From Bradyrhizobium altum (GTDB lineage Bacteria; Pseudomonadota; Alphaproteobacteria; Rhizobiales; Xanthobacteraceae): 41,963 nt of DNA. The position numbers and the translations under genes were made by a program. Of the stretch, positions 8,331 through 18,182 are shown piece by piece (position 1 is the stretch's first letter; every line of letters starts with the position of its first letter). The notes under the pieces were generated by a model. It did no database searches. It saw only the letters and a program-made list of their open reading frames with translations, and was not told where the DNA came from. The stretch lies in contig NZ_JACMYP010000043.1 of NCBI RefSeq assembly GCF_020889705.1, forward strand, positions 1 through 41,963. The letters are read 5' to 3'.

Positions 8331-9290
8331 TCAGGCGTTGGCGGCGCGCGAGGTGGCGCGCGCCTCGCTCGGGGTGCAGCCGAACCGGCCGCGATAGTTG
8401 CGGCTGAATTGCGCCTGGTCGGCAAAGCCCCATTGGTAGGCGATTTCGGAGATGCTCTTGCGACAGCTCGCGTCGCGCAGCAGGGCGTCGCACATCGATA
8501 GCCGCTGGTTGCGGATGTAGGCGCAGACGGTCAGGCCCTCGCCCTCGAAGATCTGGTGCAGGTAGCGTAGCGATATGCCGCAGCCGTCGGCGACCATCTG
8601 TGGCGTGAGCCGCATGTCGTCGAGGCGGGCACGGATGAACTGCTCGCAGCGCAGCAGGTGGCCGTTGCGCACCGAGGACGAGTGGCCGGTCAGCACGCGG
8701 TCGTCGGATTCGATGGCCATCGCAAGCAGCTCGACGAGGTGCTTGCCCATCATCGCGCGCGCCGTCTCGTCCATTTCCTCGATCCGCTCACTGGAGAGGC
8801 GCAGCGTGTCGACGAACAGCGCGCCGACGCTGCGGCTGGCGTCGAATTGGAGCGTGGCGAGGCGCTCGGGCCGCGAAATCCGGCTGCGCAGCACCGCGCT
8901 CGGGATCTTCAGACACCACAGCGCCGTCGGATCCTGATGGCTGAACTCGTAGGGGAGGTGGCTGCGCTCGATCAGGAACGCGCCCGGCCGGCAGTGCACG
9001 ATCTTGCCGTCCTGCTCGAAACGGATTTCGGCAAGTTCGGGCACCGTGATCAGGAAGGATTCCTCGCGCTCGTTCAGGAGGTGCCGTTCATGGCGCTTGT
9101 ACAGCAGGCCGTTGGCGATGTTTCGCGAGACCGAGAGGGGACCCATCGACCAGGCGCCGAGGCGCGCATTGAAGTCGCGGGTGCTCGGAAAGCGCAGGTC
9201 GAGCGAGTAATAAGTCTTCGAGACGACCTCCTGCCAGTACTGGCGGCGCGTCTGCAACGGGATGTCGTTGGTCGTGTAGGTGACTTGCAT
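8331..9290 (-). CDS. AraC-family transcriptional activator
   Basis: 319-residue regulator. The C-terminal third (about residues 215-315) is the double helix-turn-helix of the AraC/XylS family: LTPQMVADGCGISLRYLHQI for the first helix pair and SISEIAYQWGFADQAQFSRN for the second, followed by the classical FGCTPSEAR. The N-terminal two thirds form an AraC-binding-like sensor of the type found in FeaR-like regulators. A GGGGAG ribosome site lies 6 bases before the ATG at 9290. It precedes hyuA on the same strand with a 190-bp gap, so it probably activates the hyuAB-transporter operon in response to its substrate; that link is inferred from position. No obvious pair of direct repeats was identified in the gap. 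Confidence 0.93.
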   Translation of the reverse strand: MQVTYTTNDIPLQTRRQYWQEVVSKTYYSLDLRFPSTRDFNARLGAWSMGPLSVSRNIANGLLYKRHERHLLNEREESFLITVPELAEIRFEQDGKIVHCRPGAFLIERSHLPYEFSHQDPTALWCLKIPSAVLRSRISRPERLATLQFDASRSVGALFVDTLRLSSERIEEMDETARAMMGKHLVELLAMAIESDDRVLTGHSSSVRNGHLLRCEQFIRARLDDMRLTPQMVADGCGISLRYLHQIFEGEGLTVCAYIRNQRLSMCDALLRDASCRKSISEIAYQWGFADQAQFSRNYRGRFGCTPSEARATSRAANA

Positions 9291-9396
9291 GTCTCACTCC
9301 CCGCCGCCGGCTGTGCCTCCGGTCGTCGTGTCCCCGGCCAAAGTTTGGCGAGGACTGCCGGACGGCGTCAAGTCGAATAAAACGGAAACAGATATT

Positions 9397-10362
9397 CTAG
9401 ATTTCGATCGCCTCTTCGGCCTGGTGCCGGTGATCCATGCTGAGAGGAGGCCGGGCCGGCCCCACGCCTGCAACCGCAAAGCGCATGAAATCGCGGAACG
9501 CCATCGCGGCTTCCGACGGCTTGGTGTCGCGCCGCCAGGCAAGACCGATATCCATGCTGGGCACCTCGTCCTCGATGACGCGGGTCTCGATCCGCTGTCC
9601 CTCCAGCGACCAGGGTCGGTAGATCAGGTCGGAGAGAATGGCGATCCCCATGCCGCCCGCGACCATTGAGCGCACGGCTTCGACCGAGGAGGTGCGGAAG
9701 ATCGTGTTCGGTTCGAGCGAGGCGTTGCTCCAGTAGCGCATCGAGGTGTGCTTGGCCTCGTCGACGGTGAGCATGACGTAAGGATAGGTGGCGATCTCAG
9801 CGAGATGGACCCGCTCGGCACGGGTCAGCGGATGCTCGGGCGCAAGCCACAGGCGGCGCGGCGATCGCAGGAGCGTCTCGCTGGTGAGCTTGGCGTTGTC
9901 GCGCAGGTTCGAAACCAGCATCACCGCGAGATCGAGCGCGCCGTCGACGAGCGCGCGTTCGAGCACGTCGCGGGGCGCCTCGAACAGCTCGATCGTGATG
10001 CCGGGAAAGCTTGCCTGGAAGCGCTTCTGGTGGCGCGGGAGGAAGTAGCCCGACACGGTGTAGGTGACGCCGATGCGGACCGTGCCGAACAGCGGTCCCG
10101 CAGATATCTGCGTGTTCCGCACCGCTTCGGCGACGACGGCGAGGATTTGACGGCCCTGCGACAGGAAGCGGCTGCCTTCCATGGTGACGGTCACGCCGTT
10201 CGGCGCGCGCTCCAGGAGGCGGGCGCAGACGGTCGCTTCGAGCTGCTGAATGGCCGCGGTGACCGCGGATTGCGAGACGTTGAGGTCGATCGCCGCCTGG
10301 CTGATGCGCCCGGTCTCGGCGGCGGCGACGAAGTAGCGGATCTGTTTCAGAGAAACGGACAT
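9397..10362 (-). CDS. LysR-family transcriptional regulator (paralogue of the one at 19776)
   Basis: 321-residue LysR regulator. The winged helix-turn-helix covers residues 1-60 (LKQIRYFVAAAETGRISQAA, then QSAVTAAIQQLEA), followed by a LysR effector domain. It is a clear paralogue of the LysR protein at 19776-20696: the two share NGVT.T in the helix-turn-helix region, YTV.GYFLP, a PY.MLTVDEA segment, SVEAVRSMVA.GMGI.ILSD and YRPWSLEG.RIE. The start at 10362 was chosen because the helix-turn-helix begins there; an open frame continues 42 codons upstream but its composition is not protein-like. It lies 210 bp downstream of pxpC and 106 bp upstream of the AraC gene on the same strand. It may control the pxp operon, the hyu operon, or both. 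Confidence 0.92.
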   Translation of the reverse strand: MSVSLKQIRYFVAAAETGRISQAAIDLNVSQSAVTAAIQQLEATVCARLLERAPNGVTVTMEGSRFLSQGRQILAVVAEAVRNTQISAGPLFGTVRIGVTYTVSGYFLPRHQKRFQASFPGITIELFEAPRDVLERALVDGALDLAVMLVSNLRDNAKLTSETLLRSPRRLWLAPEHPLTRAERVHLAEIATYPYVMLTVDEAKHTSMRYWSNASLEPNTIFRTSSVEAVRSMVAGGMGIAILSDLIYRPWSLEGQRIETRVIEDEVPSMDIGLAWRRDTKPSEAAMAFRDFMRFAVAGVGPARPPLSMDHRHQAEEAIEI

Positions 10363-10572
10363 CGCGGTTGTTCCGATGTTGCCTAACTCATGAGCGATGT
10401 TTCTCAGCCCGGCTGCATTCGTTGCAACTCTCGTGCCGACAGGTGCAGGGCGCGCGGTGACGTCAATATCAGGCGCGAGAGGCCGCAACCGACGGCCTGA
10501 AGCCTGGAATGCGCGCGGTCACCCCGATCGGTGGCCGCGGACTTTGGCGGATAGCGACGCGGCTGCCGGCGG

Positions 10573-11550
10573 CTACGCCAGCGCGTTGTGCAGCTTGCCC
10601 AGCAATTCCGACCGGCTCTTGCGGACCGCAAGCGCCTGGTTCATGTCGACCTTGACGAACTTCACCGGCGTGTTGGGTTGCAGCTGGCCGATCAGATCCA
10701 TGTCCGCGGCGATCACGGTCCCGACCATGAAGTAGCCGCCGCCGGAGACTGCATCACGATGCAGCACGATGGGCTCGGTGCCGCCGGGAACCTGGATCGA
10801 GCCGTAGGGATAGCAGGCATCGGTGATGTTGGACGGGTCGGAGCCGGCGCCGAATGGCGGTTCGCGCGGAACGAATTCGAGCGGCTTGCCGCCCTTGAAG
10901 CGGTAGCCGATCCGGTCGGCTTCCGGCGCCACCTTCCAGGTGTCGGAGAAGAAGCCGTTGCCGGCCGCCTCGGTGATGCGGTGCCAGTAGAGACCGGGCA
11001 TGGCGCGCAGTTCCGTCGGCATCCCTGCCGGTTGTCCGCGCAAATCCCTGGCAACGGTTCGTCCGTCCTTGCCCGTTGCGGCGGCACTGCCGATTGGCAG
11101 CTCGTCGCCGGCATCGAGCTTGCGGCCCTTGAAGCCGCCGAGCGCGCCGAGCGCGTAGGTCGAGCGCGAGCCGAGGACGACGGGCACGTCGATGCCGCCG
11201 GCGACTGCGATGTAGCCGCGCGCACCCTGCTTGAGGAAGTCGAATGAGAGGATCTGGCCGCGCTTCACCCTGAAGCTGGTCCAGGTTTCGCGCGGCTCGC
11301 CGTCGAGTTTCGGCGGCAGCTCCGCGCCGGTGACCGCGACGGTTGCGTCCTCGGTGAATTCGAGCTCGGGTCCCATGAACACGGCTTCAAGCACGGCAGC
11401 GCCGGCGTCGTTGCCGACCAGCAAATTGGCTGCGACCAGCGCGTGACGGTCCATGCCGCCGGAGAGCGGGATGCCGATATGGTAGTAGCCCGGACGTCCG
11501 AGGTCCTGGACGGTGGTCGCAAGACCCGGCTTCAAAACCTTAACGGCCAT
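10573..11550 (-). CDS. pxpC: 5-oxoprolinase subunit C-type / biotin-dependent carboxyltransferase family protein
   Basis: 325-residue protein of the PxpC (KipA, allophanate hydrolase subunit 2-like) family, homologous to one half of the carboxyltransferase domain of urea carboxylase. Family motifs visible: LATTVQDLGRPGYYHIGIPL and SGGMDRHALVAANLLVGN near the N-terminus, VAVTGAELP, GARGYIAVAGGIDVPVVLGS followed by RST in the middle, and YGSIQVPGGTEPIVLHRDAV near the C-terminus. In E. coli and Bacillus PxpA, PxpB and PxpC together convert 5-oxoproline plus ATP to glutamate. The gene overlaps pxpB by 11 bp; the chosen ATG at 11550 has GGAG 7 bases upstream, inside pxpB. It is the last gene of the operon. 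The nearby biotin carboxylase and carrier protein raise the possibility of a genuine carboxyltransferase role. Confidence 0.92.
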   Translation of the reverse strand: MAVKVLKPGLATTVQDLGRPGYYHIGIPLSGGMDRHALVAANLLVGNDAGAAVLEAVFMGPELEFTEDATVAVTGAELPPKLDGEPRETWTSFRVKRGQILSFDFLKQGARGYIAVAGGIDVPVVLGSRSTYALGALGGFKGRKLDAGDELPIGSAAATGKDGRTVARDLRGQPAGMPTELRAMPGLYWHRITEAAGNGFFSDTWKVAPEADRIGYRFKGGKPLEFVPREPPFGAGSDPSNITDACYPYGSIQVPGGTEPIVLHRDAVSGGGYFMVGTVIAADMDLIGQLQPNTPVKFVKVDMNQALAVRKSRSELLGKLHNALA

Positions 11551-12415
11551 GGAGAACTCCATCGAGCTTGGCGTTGTAGGCATCAACGTCGCGGTTGAAC
11601 TCGGTCAGCGAGAACGAGACGTCGCGGATCACCGGCGCAAAGCGGCCGGCGTCGACGTCGGCGACCGCGGCGTCATAGGCCGCCCGGTCGATCGGCTTCC
11701 ACTTCACGATGTCGCCCGGTCGGAACAGGCACATGAAGTCGCGCAAATAGCTGATGTTCTGGTTGGGATCGTAGATCGGCATCGGCGTGATGCCGAACAT
11801 CTGGTAGCCGCCGGCGCCGCGCACCGAGTAGATGCAGCTGAAGCAGCCGCCATGTCCGACGGTGAGCTTCGGCGTGTCGGTGCGCGGGCGCAGATATTTC
11901 GGCGCCTGAAGCTGCCGCTTGCGCTCGACCATCTGGTAGAGGAAGGGCAGGCCGGCGACGAAGCCGACCATCGAGACGAACCAGGGTGCGCTGGAATGCG
12001 ACTTGATGAAGGCGTCGACGCCGTCGAGGCCGTTGATGCGCGCGGCGTATTCGAGGTCGGTCCCGTTCGGGTCCTGATGACGCTCGCGGAAGCGCATCAA
12101 CGTCTCATGCGTCCAGGGATCGTTGTAGAGCACGGGAATCTCGATGATCCGCGTCTTGATCACCGGTTCCGATTTCTCGGATGCGGAATCCAGCCGCTTC
12201 AGCTCGGTCAGCAGATCGTCGGGCTTGATCTGATCCGGATCGAACTTGACCTGATAGGACGCGTTTGCCGGGCAGATCTCGGTGACGCCCTTGATCTTCG
12301 CGTCGCGCACCGCATTGGTGATGAAGAGGCTCTTGAAAAAGGCCTCGAGCGACATCGCTTCGCCGACCTCGGCGAAAATGTGCTCGTCGCCGCCGAAGGA
12401 AAATCGAGTTTGCAT
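11540..12415 (-). CDS. pxpB: 5-oxoprolinase subunit B-type / carboxyltransferase domain protein
   Basis: 291-residue protein of the PxpB (KipI, allophanate hydrolase subunit 1-like) family. The N-terminus carries a GDEHIFAEVGEAMSLEAFFK segment and the VTEICPANASYQVKFDPDQI segment that aligns with the family's 'post-sensor' beta strands. The C-terminus ends with FRPGDIVKWKPID, usual for the family. It is longer than typical PxpB proteins (about 220-240 residues). The centre reads GHGGCFSCIYSVRGAGGYQM where, as I recall, most family members have a GGQTGIY-like loop, so this is a divergent subfamily. AGGAGG lies 9 bases upstream of the ATG. It is encoded between the biotin carboxylase gene (43-bp gap) and pxpC (11-bp overlap). 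With PxpC it would form the carboxyltransferase-like pair. Confidence 0.88.
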   Translation of the reverse strand: MQTRFSFGGDEHIFAEVGEAMSLEAFFKSLFITNAVRDAKIKGVTEICPANASYQVKFDPDQIKPDDLLTELKRLDSASEKSEPVIKTRIIEIPVLYNDPWTHETLMRFRERHQDPNGTDLEYAARINGLDGVDAFIKSHSSAPWFVSMVGFVAGLPFLYQMVERKRQLQAPKYLRPRTDTPKLTVGHGGCFSCIYSVRGAGGYQMFGITPMPIYDPNQNISYLRDFMCLFRPGDIVKWKPIDRAAYDAAVADVDAGRFAPVIRDVSFSLTEFNRDVDAYNAKLDGVLHGR

Positions 12416-12458
12416 GACTAGCGGCCTCCTGTTGCTGACGGGGCGGATTCTCTCGCCA

Positions 12459-13859
<1,401 letters not shown>

Positions 13860-13873
13860 GGCTGGTCGGGGGC

Positions 13874-14116
13874 TCAAACGTCGATTTCGGCGATCGGCTG
13901 ACCGGCCATCACGGCATCCTCGTTCTCGGCCAGGAAGCGAACGATCTTGCCGGCGGCGCCGGCCTTCACCTCATTGAACGATTTCATCACCTCGATGAGC
14001 CCGATCGTGTCGCTCTCCGCGACGACGTCGCCGTCGTTCTTGTAGAACGGCTTGTCGGGGGCGGGCTTGCGGTAAAAGATGCCCGGGAGCGGCGAGAAGA
14101 TCTGCTGCGTTGCCAT
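13874..14116 (-). CDS. Small biotin carboxyl carrier protein
   Basis: 80-residue biotinyl-domain protein, shorter than AccB (about 150) because it lacks the N-terminal linker. The biotin attachment site is the lysine of EVMKS in GLIEVMKSFNEVKAGAAGKI, preceded by the SPLPGIFYRKP strand and followed by ENEDAVMAGQPIAEID, the usual second half of the barrel. GAGGA lies about 5 bases before the ATG at 14116. It sits between pxpA (38-bp gap) and the biotin carboxylase gene (14-bp gap), so it should shuttle carboxybiotin from that enzyme to the PxpB/PxpC carboxyltransferase-like pair. The lone-domain form is consistent with a multi-subunit urea-carboxylase-like complex. Confidence 0.92.
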   Translation of the reverse strand: MATQQIFSPLPGIFYRKPAPDKPFYKNDGDVVAESDTIGLIEVMKSFNEVKAGAAGKIVRFLAENEDAVMAGQPIAEIDV

Positions 14117-14154
14117 GGTGTCCTCGTGAGTCGTTGGTTTTTTGCCGCGACGGT

Positions 14155-14883
14155 TCAGCGTGCGGTGAGATAGGGACGAACCGCTTCGCGGACGGCCTCC
14201 GCGATGGCGACGGCGTTCGGCGTGTCGGAGTGAATGCAGATCGAATCGGCGCCGACCACGATGTCGTTTCCCGCCACCGTACGCGTCTTGCCCTCGTTGA
14301 CGGCTCTCGCGCATCGGATGGCCGCGTCGGCCGGATCCTTCGCCTCGTGCTCGCGCGTGATGATCAGGCTGCCGTCGGCATTGTAGTCGAGGTCGGCATA
14401 GTATTCGGCGACGAAGGCGTGGCCGCGGCGCTCATAGACCTGCTGGTGCAGCGTTCCCTTCATGCCGAGCAGCGGCACCTTGTAGACATCGGCGGCGTCC
14501 GCCACGGCCTCGGCGATGTCCTCGTTGCGCGACGCCATGCCGTAGAGCGCACCGTGCGGCTTGATATGATTGAGCGCCATGCCTTCGGCATCCAGGAAGG
14601 CCTTGAGTGCGCCGATCTGGTAGAGCAGGCAGTTGGTCAACTCCTCGCGGCTGATCTTCATTTCCCTGCGGCCGAATCCCTGCAGATCCGGCAGCGAGGG
14701 GTGCGCGCCGACCTTGACGCCGAACTCCTTGGCGAGCTGCACGGTCTTGCGCATGTGGTTGAAGTCGGAGGCATGAAAGCCGCAGGCGACGTTGGCGACG
14801 TCGATATGGGGCATCAATGCCTTGTCGTCGCCCATCTTGTAGAGGCCGTAGGCCTCGCCCATGTCGCAGTTGATCACGACCAT
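14155..14883 (-). CDS. pxpA: 5-oxoprolinase subunit A (LamB/YcsF family)
   Basis: 242-residue protein of the LamB/YcsF family (PxpA; E. coli homologue about 244). Motifs: INCDMGEAYGLYKMGDD at the start, HIDVANVACGFHASDF, VGAHPSLPDLQGFGRRE, then IKPHGALYG and CIHSDTPNA at the end; the His/Asp-rich positions are thought to form the active site of this family. PxpA is believed to act with PxpBC to open the 5-oxoproline ring at the cost of ATP. The chosen ATG (14883) has GGAAGGA 9 bases upstream; another in-frame ATG 10 codons earlier (14913) has a poorer site. It is separated from the binding-protein gene by a strong hairpin. Confidence 0.92.
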   Translation of the reverse strand: MVVINCDMGEAYGLYKMGDDKALMPHIDVANVACGFHASDFNHMRKTVQLAKEFGVKVGAHPSLPDLQGFGRREMKISREELTNCLLYQIGALKAFLDAEGMALNHIKPHGALYGMASRNEDIAEAVADAADVYKVPLLGMKGTLHQQVYERRGHAFVAEYYADLDYNADGSLIITREHEAKDPADAAIRCARAVNEGKTRTVAGNDIVVGADSICIHSDTPNAVAIAEAVREAVRPYLTAR

Positions 14884-14925
14884 CTCCTGATTTCCTTCCA
14901 ACTGGCTTTGCATACGACCGTCGCG

Positions 14926-14960
14926 GCCGCCCGGGGTGCGTCCGGCGCACCCGGGGCGGC
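14926..14960 (-). other. Strong intercistronic stem-loop after the Liv-type binding-protein gene
   Basis: Two 15-base arms (14926-14940 and 14946-14960) pair with a single mismatch around a 5-base loop, directly after the binding-protein stop and before pxpA. No T-run follows, so it probably stabilises or processes the operon mRNA rather than ending it. It parallels the hairpins after the two other binding-protein genes of the window. Confidence 0.65.
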
Positions 14961-14971
14961 GCGTTGCCGGG

Positions 14972-16159
14972 TTATTTGGACACCAGATAATCGAGCGGGA
15001 TCTTTTCCGAGATCGTCCACTGGTCGATCACCTTCGGCTTGCCGGCCTCGGTGTCGACGATCAGGTAACGGCCCTGATTCTGGTGGTGGATGTCCTTGGT
15101 GAAGGTGCGCGGCCCGAACAGCGTGGACTCGTCTTTCATCTTCTCGAGCTCGGCTACCACGGGCGCCGCATCGGTCGATTTGGCGCGTTCGACCGCTTTG
15201 GCCCAGATATCGATCAGGACGTAGCCCGGATAGACGTACTGGCTGGACGGATCGCCGCCGGTGACTTCCTTGTACTTCTTGTTGAACTCGTTGACCTTCG
15301 GATTCGGATCGTCGCCATAGACCGAGCCCTGCACGGGAACATAGAAGTTCGACAGATCCGGAACGGCGTTGATCCAGTAGCTGCCGTCAACGCCCGAGCC
15401 GTTCAGGATCATCGACTTGATGCCGGCGGCGCGTATCTGCTTGATGGCGGAGACGGCGCCCGGCATCATCGTGCAGAGCATGATGGCGTCGGGTTCCTTC
15501 GGCAGGCTCTTGATCCGCGTGATCTGCGAAGCGATCGAGGCATCGTCGTTCTTGAAGGTGTCGCTGCCGACCAGCTTGGCCTCCTTCAGGCGCGGCAGCA
15601 TCCAGTCGAAGCCGTCGCAAATGCCCTTGTTGTAGACGGTCCAGCTGTCGAGCAGCCGATAGAAGCTGCGCGCGTTCTTCTTGGTGTACGCCCATTCCGA
15701 CATGGTTGCGCCCTGCACCGGTGCCAGCACCGAGGCCGAGAACGAGAACGGGCCGACGCCGGGAATCCCGGCCTTGATCGATTCGGCGCAAAGGAAGAAG
15801 GAAACCTTGCCGGCGGCCTGCGCCTGCAGGGCCGCGGGTGCACCGTAATCGTAGTCGCAGGAGACGATCACGAGATCGGCGCCCTGGTCGAGCACCGCAA
15901 GGCCGGCTTTGGCGCCTTCGGCCTGATCGGTCTTGGTGTCGGCAAACACCGGCTTGATCTTCTTGCCGAGCAGGCCGCCGGCCTTGTTGATCTCATCGAT
16001 CCGGATCAGCGCCGCGTCCTGCGCCGGCTTGTCATAGGCCTGCATGAATCCGGATGCCGCGGTCGCAAAACCAACGACGATCTCGTCGGCCGCCTGGGCC
16101 GGCGTGAACCAGAGCGCGGATGCTCCGGTCAGAATGCCGAGTAATGTCGTAAAGCGCAT
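14972..16159 (-). CDS. Branched-chain amino acid-type ABC transporter substrate-binding protein
   Basis: 395-residue periplasmic binding protein of the LivJ/LivK (Peripla_BP_6) family. The signal peptide covers residues 1-23 (cleavage after PAQA). The mature protein has the usual INKAGGLLGKKIKPVFADTK and GADLVIVSCDYD strands and ends LDYLVSK. The start at 16159 was taken because GGAGGAG lies 6 bases upstream; an ATG five codons earlier overlaps this site. It is encoded 30 bp after livM and immediately before pxpA, so it is likely to capture the substrate of the Pxp enzyme. 5-oxoproline or a related lactam is the natural guess, though the Liv family also carries many aromatic and amide ligands. 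Confidence 0.92.
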   Translation of the reverse strand: MRFTTLLGILTGASALWFTPAQAADEIVVGFATAASGFMQAYDKPAQDAALIRIDEINKAGGLLGKKIKPVFADTKTDQAEGAKAGLAVLDQGADLVIVSCDYDYGAPAALQAQAAGKVSFFLCAESIKAGIPGVGPFSFSASVLAPVQGATMSEWAYTKKNARSFYRLLDSWTVYNKGICDGFDWMLPRLKEAKLVGSDTFKNDDASIASQITRIKSLPKEPDAIMLCTMMPGAVSAIKQIRAAGIKSMILNGSGVDGSYWINAVPDLSNFYVPVQGSVYGDDPNPKVNEFNKKYKEVTGGDPSSQYVYPGYVLIDIWAKAVERAKSTDAAPVVAELEKMKDESTLFGPRTFTKDIHHQNQGRYLIVDTEAGKPKVIDQWTISEKIPLDYLVSK

Positions 16160-16189
16160 ATGCCACTCCTCCAATTTTACAAACGAGCG

Positions 16190-17263
16190 TCAGAGCAGTT
16201 CCTTCAGTGCGGTCTGGACAGGCCGGGTCAGGCGCGGCTGCAACGGCCATCGGCGCCATGAGAACTCCCGGTTGCGGGTCAATCCCGTCGGCAGGTACAT
16301 CAGGATCACGATGGTGATTATCCCGATCGCGATCTCCTGCACGCCGTTCGGCAGGCCGACGGTGTGCCCGCCCAGGCTGATGCCCTTCTCGAGATCACGG
16401 AACAGCTCGATCAGCACCGATATCGCGACCACGCCCGAAACCGCGCCGCTGAGGCTGTACATGCCGCCGACCACCAGCATCGACAGCGTGATGAAGGTGG
16501 TCCGCAGATAGAATGCGCCGGGATTGACGATGCTCAGGAAATGCGCGTACAGCGCGCCGGCGAGCCCGATGATGAAGGCGCTGACGACGAAGGCGATCAG
16601 CCGCTCGCGGACGATGTCGATGCCGGAGGCGCTGGCGGCGACCGCTTCGTCGCGTGTGGCGCGCAGCGCGAGCCCCGAGCGCGAGATTGAATAGAGATAG
16701 GCGATCGCGATGGCCACGGCGCCGCCGATCCATGCGGTCCAGACATTCATGGTGGGCGGAATGCCGACGATCGAACCTTGTCCGCCCGTCACCGAATCCC
16801 AGTTCGAATACACATTGTTGATGACGCCGAGCAGGCCGAAGGTCGCAATCGAGGCGGCAATGCCCGACAGGCGCATGATGACGCGCCCGACGATCAGCGC
16901 GAACAATGCGGCGAACAGGCCGGAAATCGGCGTCGCCACCCACATCGGCAGTTGCGCATGAAGCAGCCACGCTGGCAGGCCCTTGAGCGTGATCGACTTC
17001 ATGACAGGCGGAATGGTGAGCCAGGCGGTCATGTAGGCGCCGAGGCACATGAAGCTGATATGGCCGAACGATAGCAGGCCCGAATTGCCGACGAAGACGT
17101 AGAGTCCGACCACCACCATGATGTTGATGAACATCTCGACCACGGTGCGGTTGAAGGCCCGGCTGCCGAACTCATAGGAGAGGGCGGCCATGATGAGCAG
17201 CGCCACGATCAGCACGATCGGCGTGATGATCGTTTGCCGGATGACGGACGGCCGCTGCGACAT
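16190..17263 (-). CDS. livM: Branched-chain amino acid-type ABC permease (LivM)
   Basis: 357-residue inner-membrane permease of the LivM family. It has about eight to ten hydrophobic segments, the family pattern LLSFGHISFMCLGAYMTAW (residues about 63-81), and the cytoplasmic SRSGLALRATRDEAVAASAS loop that contacts the ATPases, followed by GIDIVRERLIAFVVSAFIIG. The start is ATG 17263, 3 bp after the livH stop. With LivH it forms the membrane channel fed by the binding protein encoded just downstream. The C-terminal tail is longer than in the E. coli protein and basic (RREFSWRR-like end). Confidence 0.93.
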   Translation of the reverse strand: MSQRPSVIRQTIITPIVLIVALLIMAALSYEFGSRAFNRTVVEMFINIMVVVGLYVFVGNSGLLSFGHISFMCLGAYMTAWLTIPPVMKSITLKGLPAWLLHAQLPMWVATPISGLFAALFALIVGRVIMRLSGIAASIATFGLLGVINNVYSNWDSVTGGQGSIVGIPPTMNVWTAWIGGAVAIAIAYLYSISRSGLALRATRDEAVAASASGIDIVRERLIAFVVSAFIIGLAGALYAHFLSIVNPGAFYLRTTFITLSMLVVGGMYSLSGAVSGVVAISVLIELFRDLEKGISLGGHTVGLPNGVQEIAIGIITIVILMYLPTGLTRNREFSWRRWPLQPRLTRPVQTALKELL

Positions 17264-17266
17264 CGA

Positions 17267-18181
17267 TCAGACCCTCTGCTTGGCGGATTTCGGTGCGAAC
17301 AGGCCCTGCGGCCGCACCAGAAGGACGACGATGACGGCGCCGTAGACGAGCGCGTCCCGGAACACGCGGGCGTCGTGCGGCAAGGTCGCCTGGAACACGA
17401 CGCTGGCGGCACCGATCAGGAAGCCGGCGGCAACGGCGCCGGGAATACTGCCGAGGCCGCCGATCACGGTCGCGATGAACGCGATCAGCATTACATTGGC
17501 GCCCATGCCGATGTCGGCGGTGCCGGAATTGGTCGCCAGGATCAGGCCGATCGCCGCCGCCAGCATGCCGCTGATGGCGAAGGCCAGCAGGATCACGCCG
17601 TTGGCGCGGACCCCGAGCATGCGCGCCATGGTGAAATTATCGGCCGCCGCGCGCATCTCGAGCCCATAGCGCGTGCGCTTCAGGAACAGGACGAGGATCA
17701 CAAGCACGGCCAGCGTGATGATGATGGTCACCACCTGAAGCATCGGGATGTGGGCGCCGAAGACTTCGACCGGCAGGCCGAGGCTCGGCCACAGCGTGAT
17801 CGACTTCGGCCGGCTGGAAAACAGCATCAGCAGGAGATGCCGGATGACGAAGCCGAGCGCGAAGGACGCGATCATCATCGTCGCCGGATTGGCGTTGCGG
17901 AAGCGGCGGAACACGACGACCTCCGACAGGATGGACAGCGCGGCGCCGATCAGCAGCAGCAGCGGGATCAGCAGATAAAATGGCAACTGGCCGGCAAACA
18001 CGATCGCCGCCGCATCGATCGACGGCCACAGCATGGCGAAGACGCAGAAGGCGATGAAATCGCCGTGCGCGAAATTGACGAGCCGCATGACGCCGAAGAT
18101 CAAGGCGATGCCGAGCGCGCCCAGCGCATAGAGGCTGCCGAGGCTCAACGCGTCGAAGATGATCTGGAGCAGCTCGCGCAT
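17267..18181 (-). CDS. livH: Branched-chain amino acid-type ABC permease (LivH)
   Basis: 304-residue permease of the LivH family (usual length 290-310). It begins LLQIIFDALSLGSLYALGAL and has MRLVNFAHGDFIAFCVFA, the family's signature first-repeat segment. The cytoplasmic coupling loop reads TRYGLEMRAAADNFTMARML and precedes GVRANGVILLAFAISG. About eight hydrophobic segments are visible. The gene begins 1 bp before the livF stop region and ends 3 bp before livM, so the four transport genes form one tight unit. Confidence 0.94.
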   Translation of the reverse strand: MRELLQIIFDALSLGSLYALGALGIALIFGVMRLVNFAHGDFIAFCVFAMLWPSIDAAAIVFAGQLPFYLLIPLLLLIGAALSILSEVVVFRRFRNANPATMMIASFALGFVIRHLLLMLFSSRPKSITLWPSLGLPVEVFGAHIPMLQVVTIIITLAVLVILVLFLKRTRYGLEMRAAADNFTMARMLGVRANGVILLAFAISGMLAAAIGLILATNSGTADIGMGANVMLIAFIATVIGGLGSIPGAVAAGFLIGAASVVFQATLPHDARVFRDALVYGAVIVVLLVRPQGLFAPKSAKQRV

Positions 18182-18182
18182 C

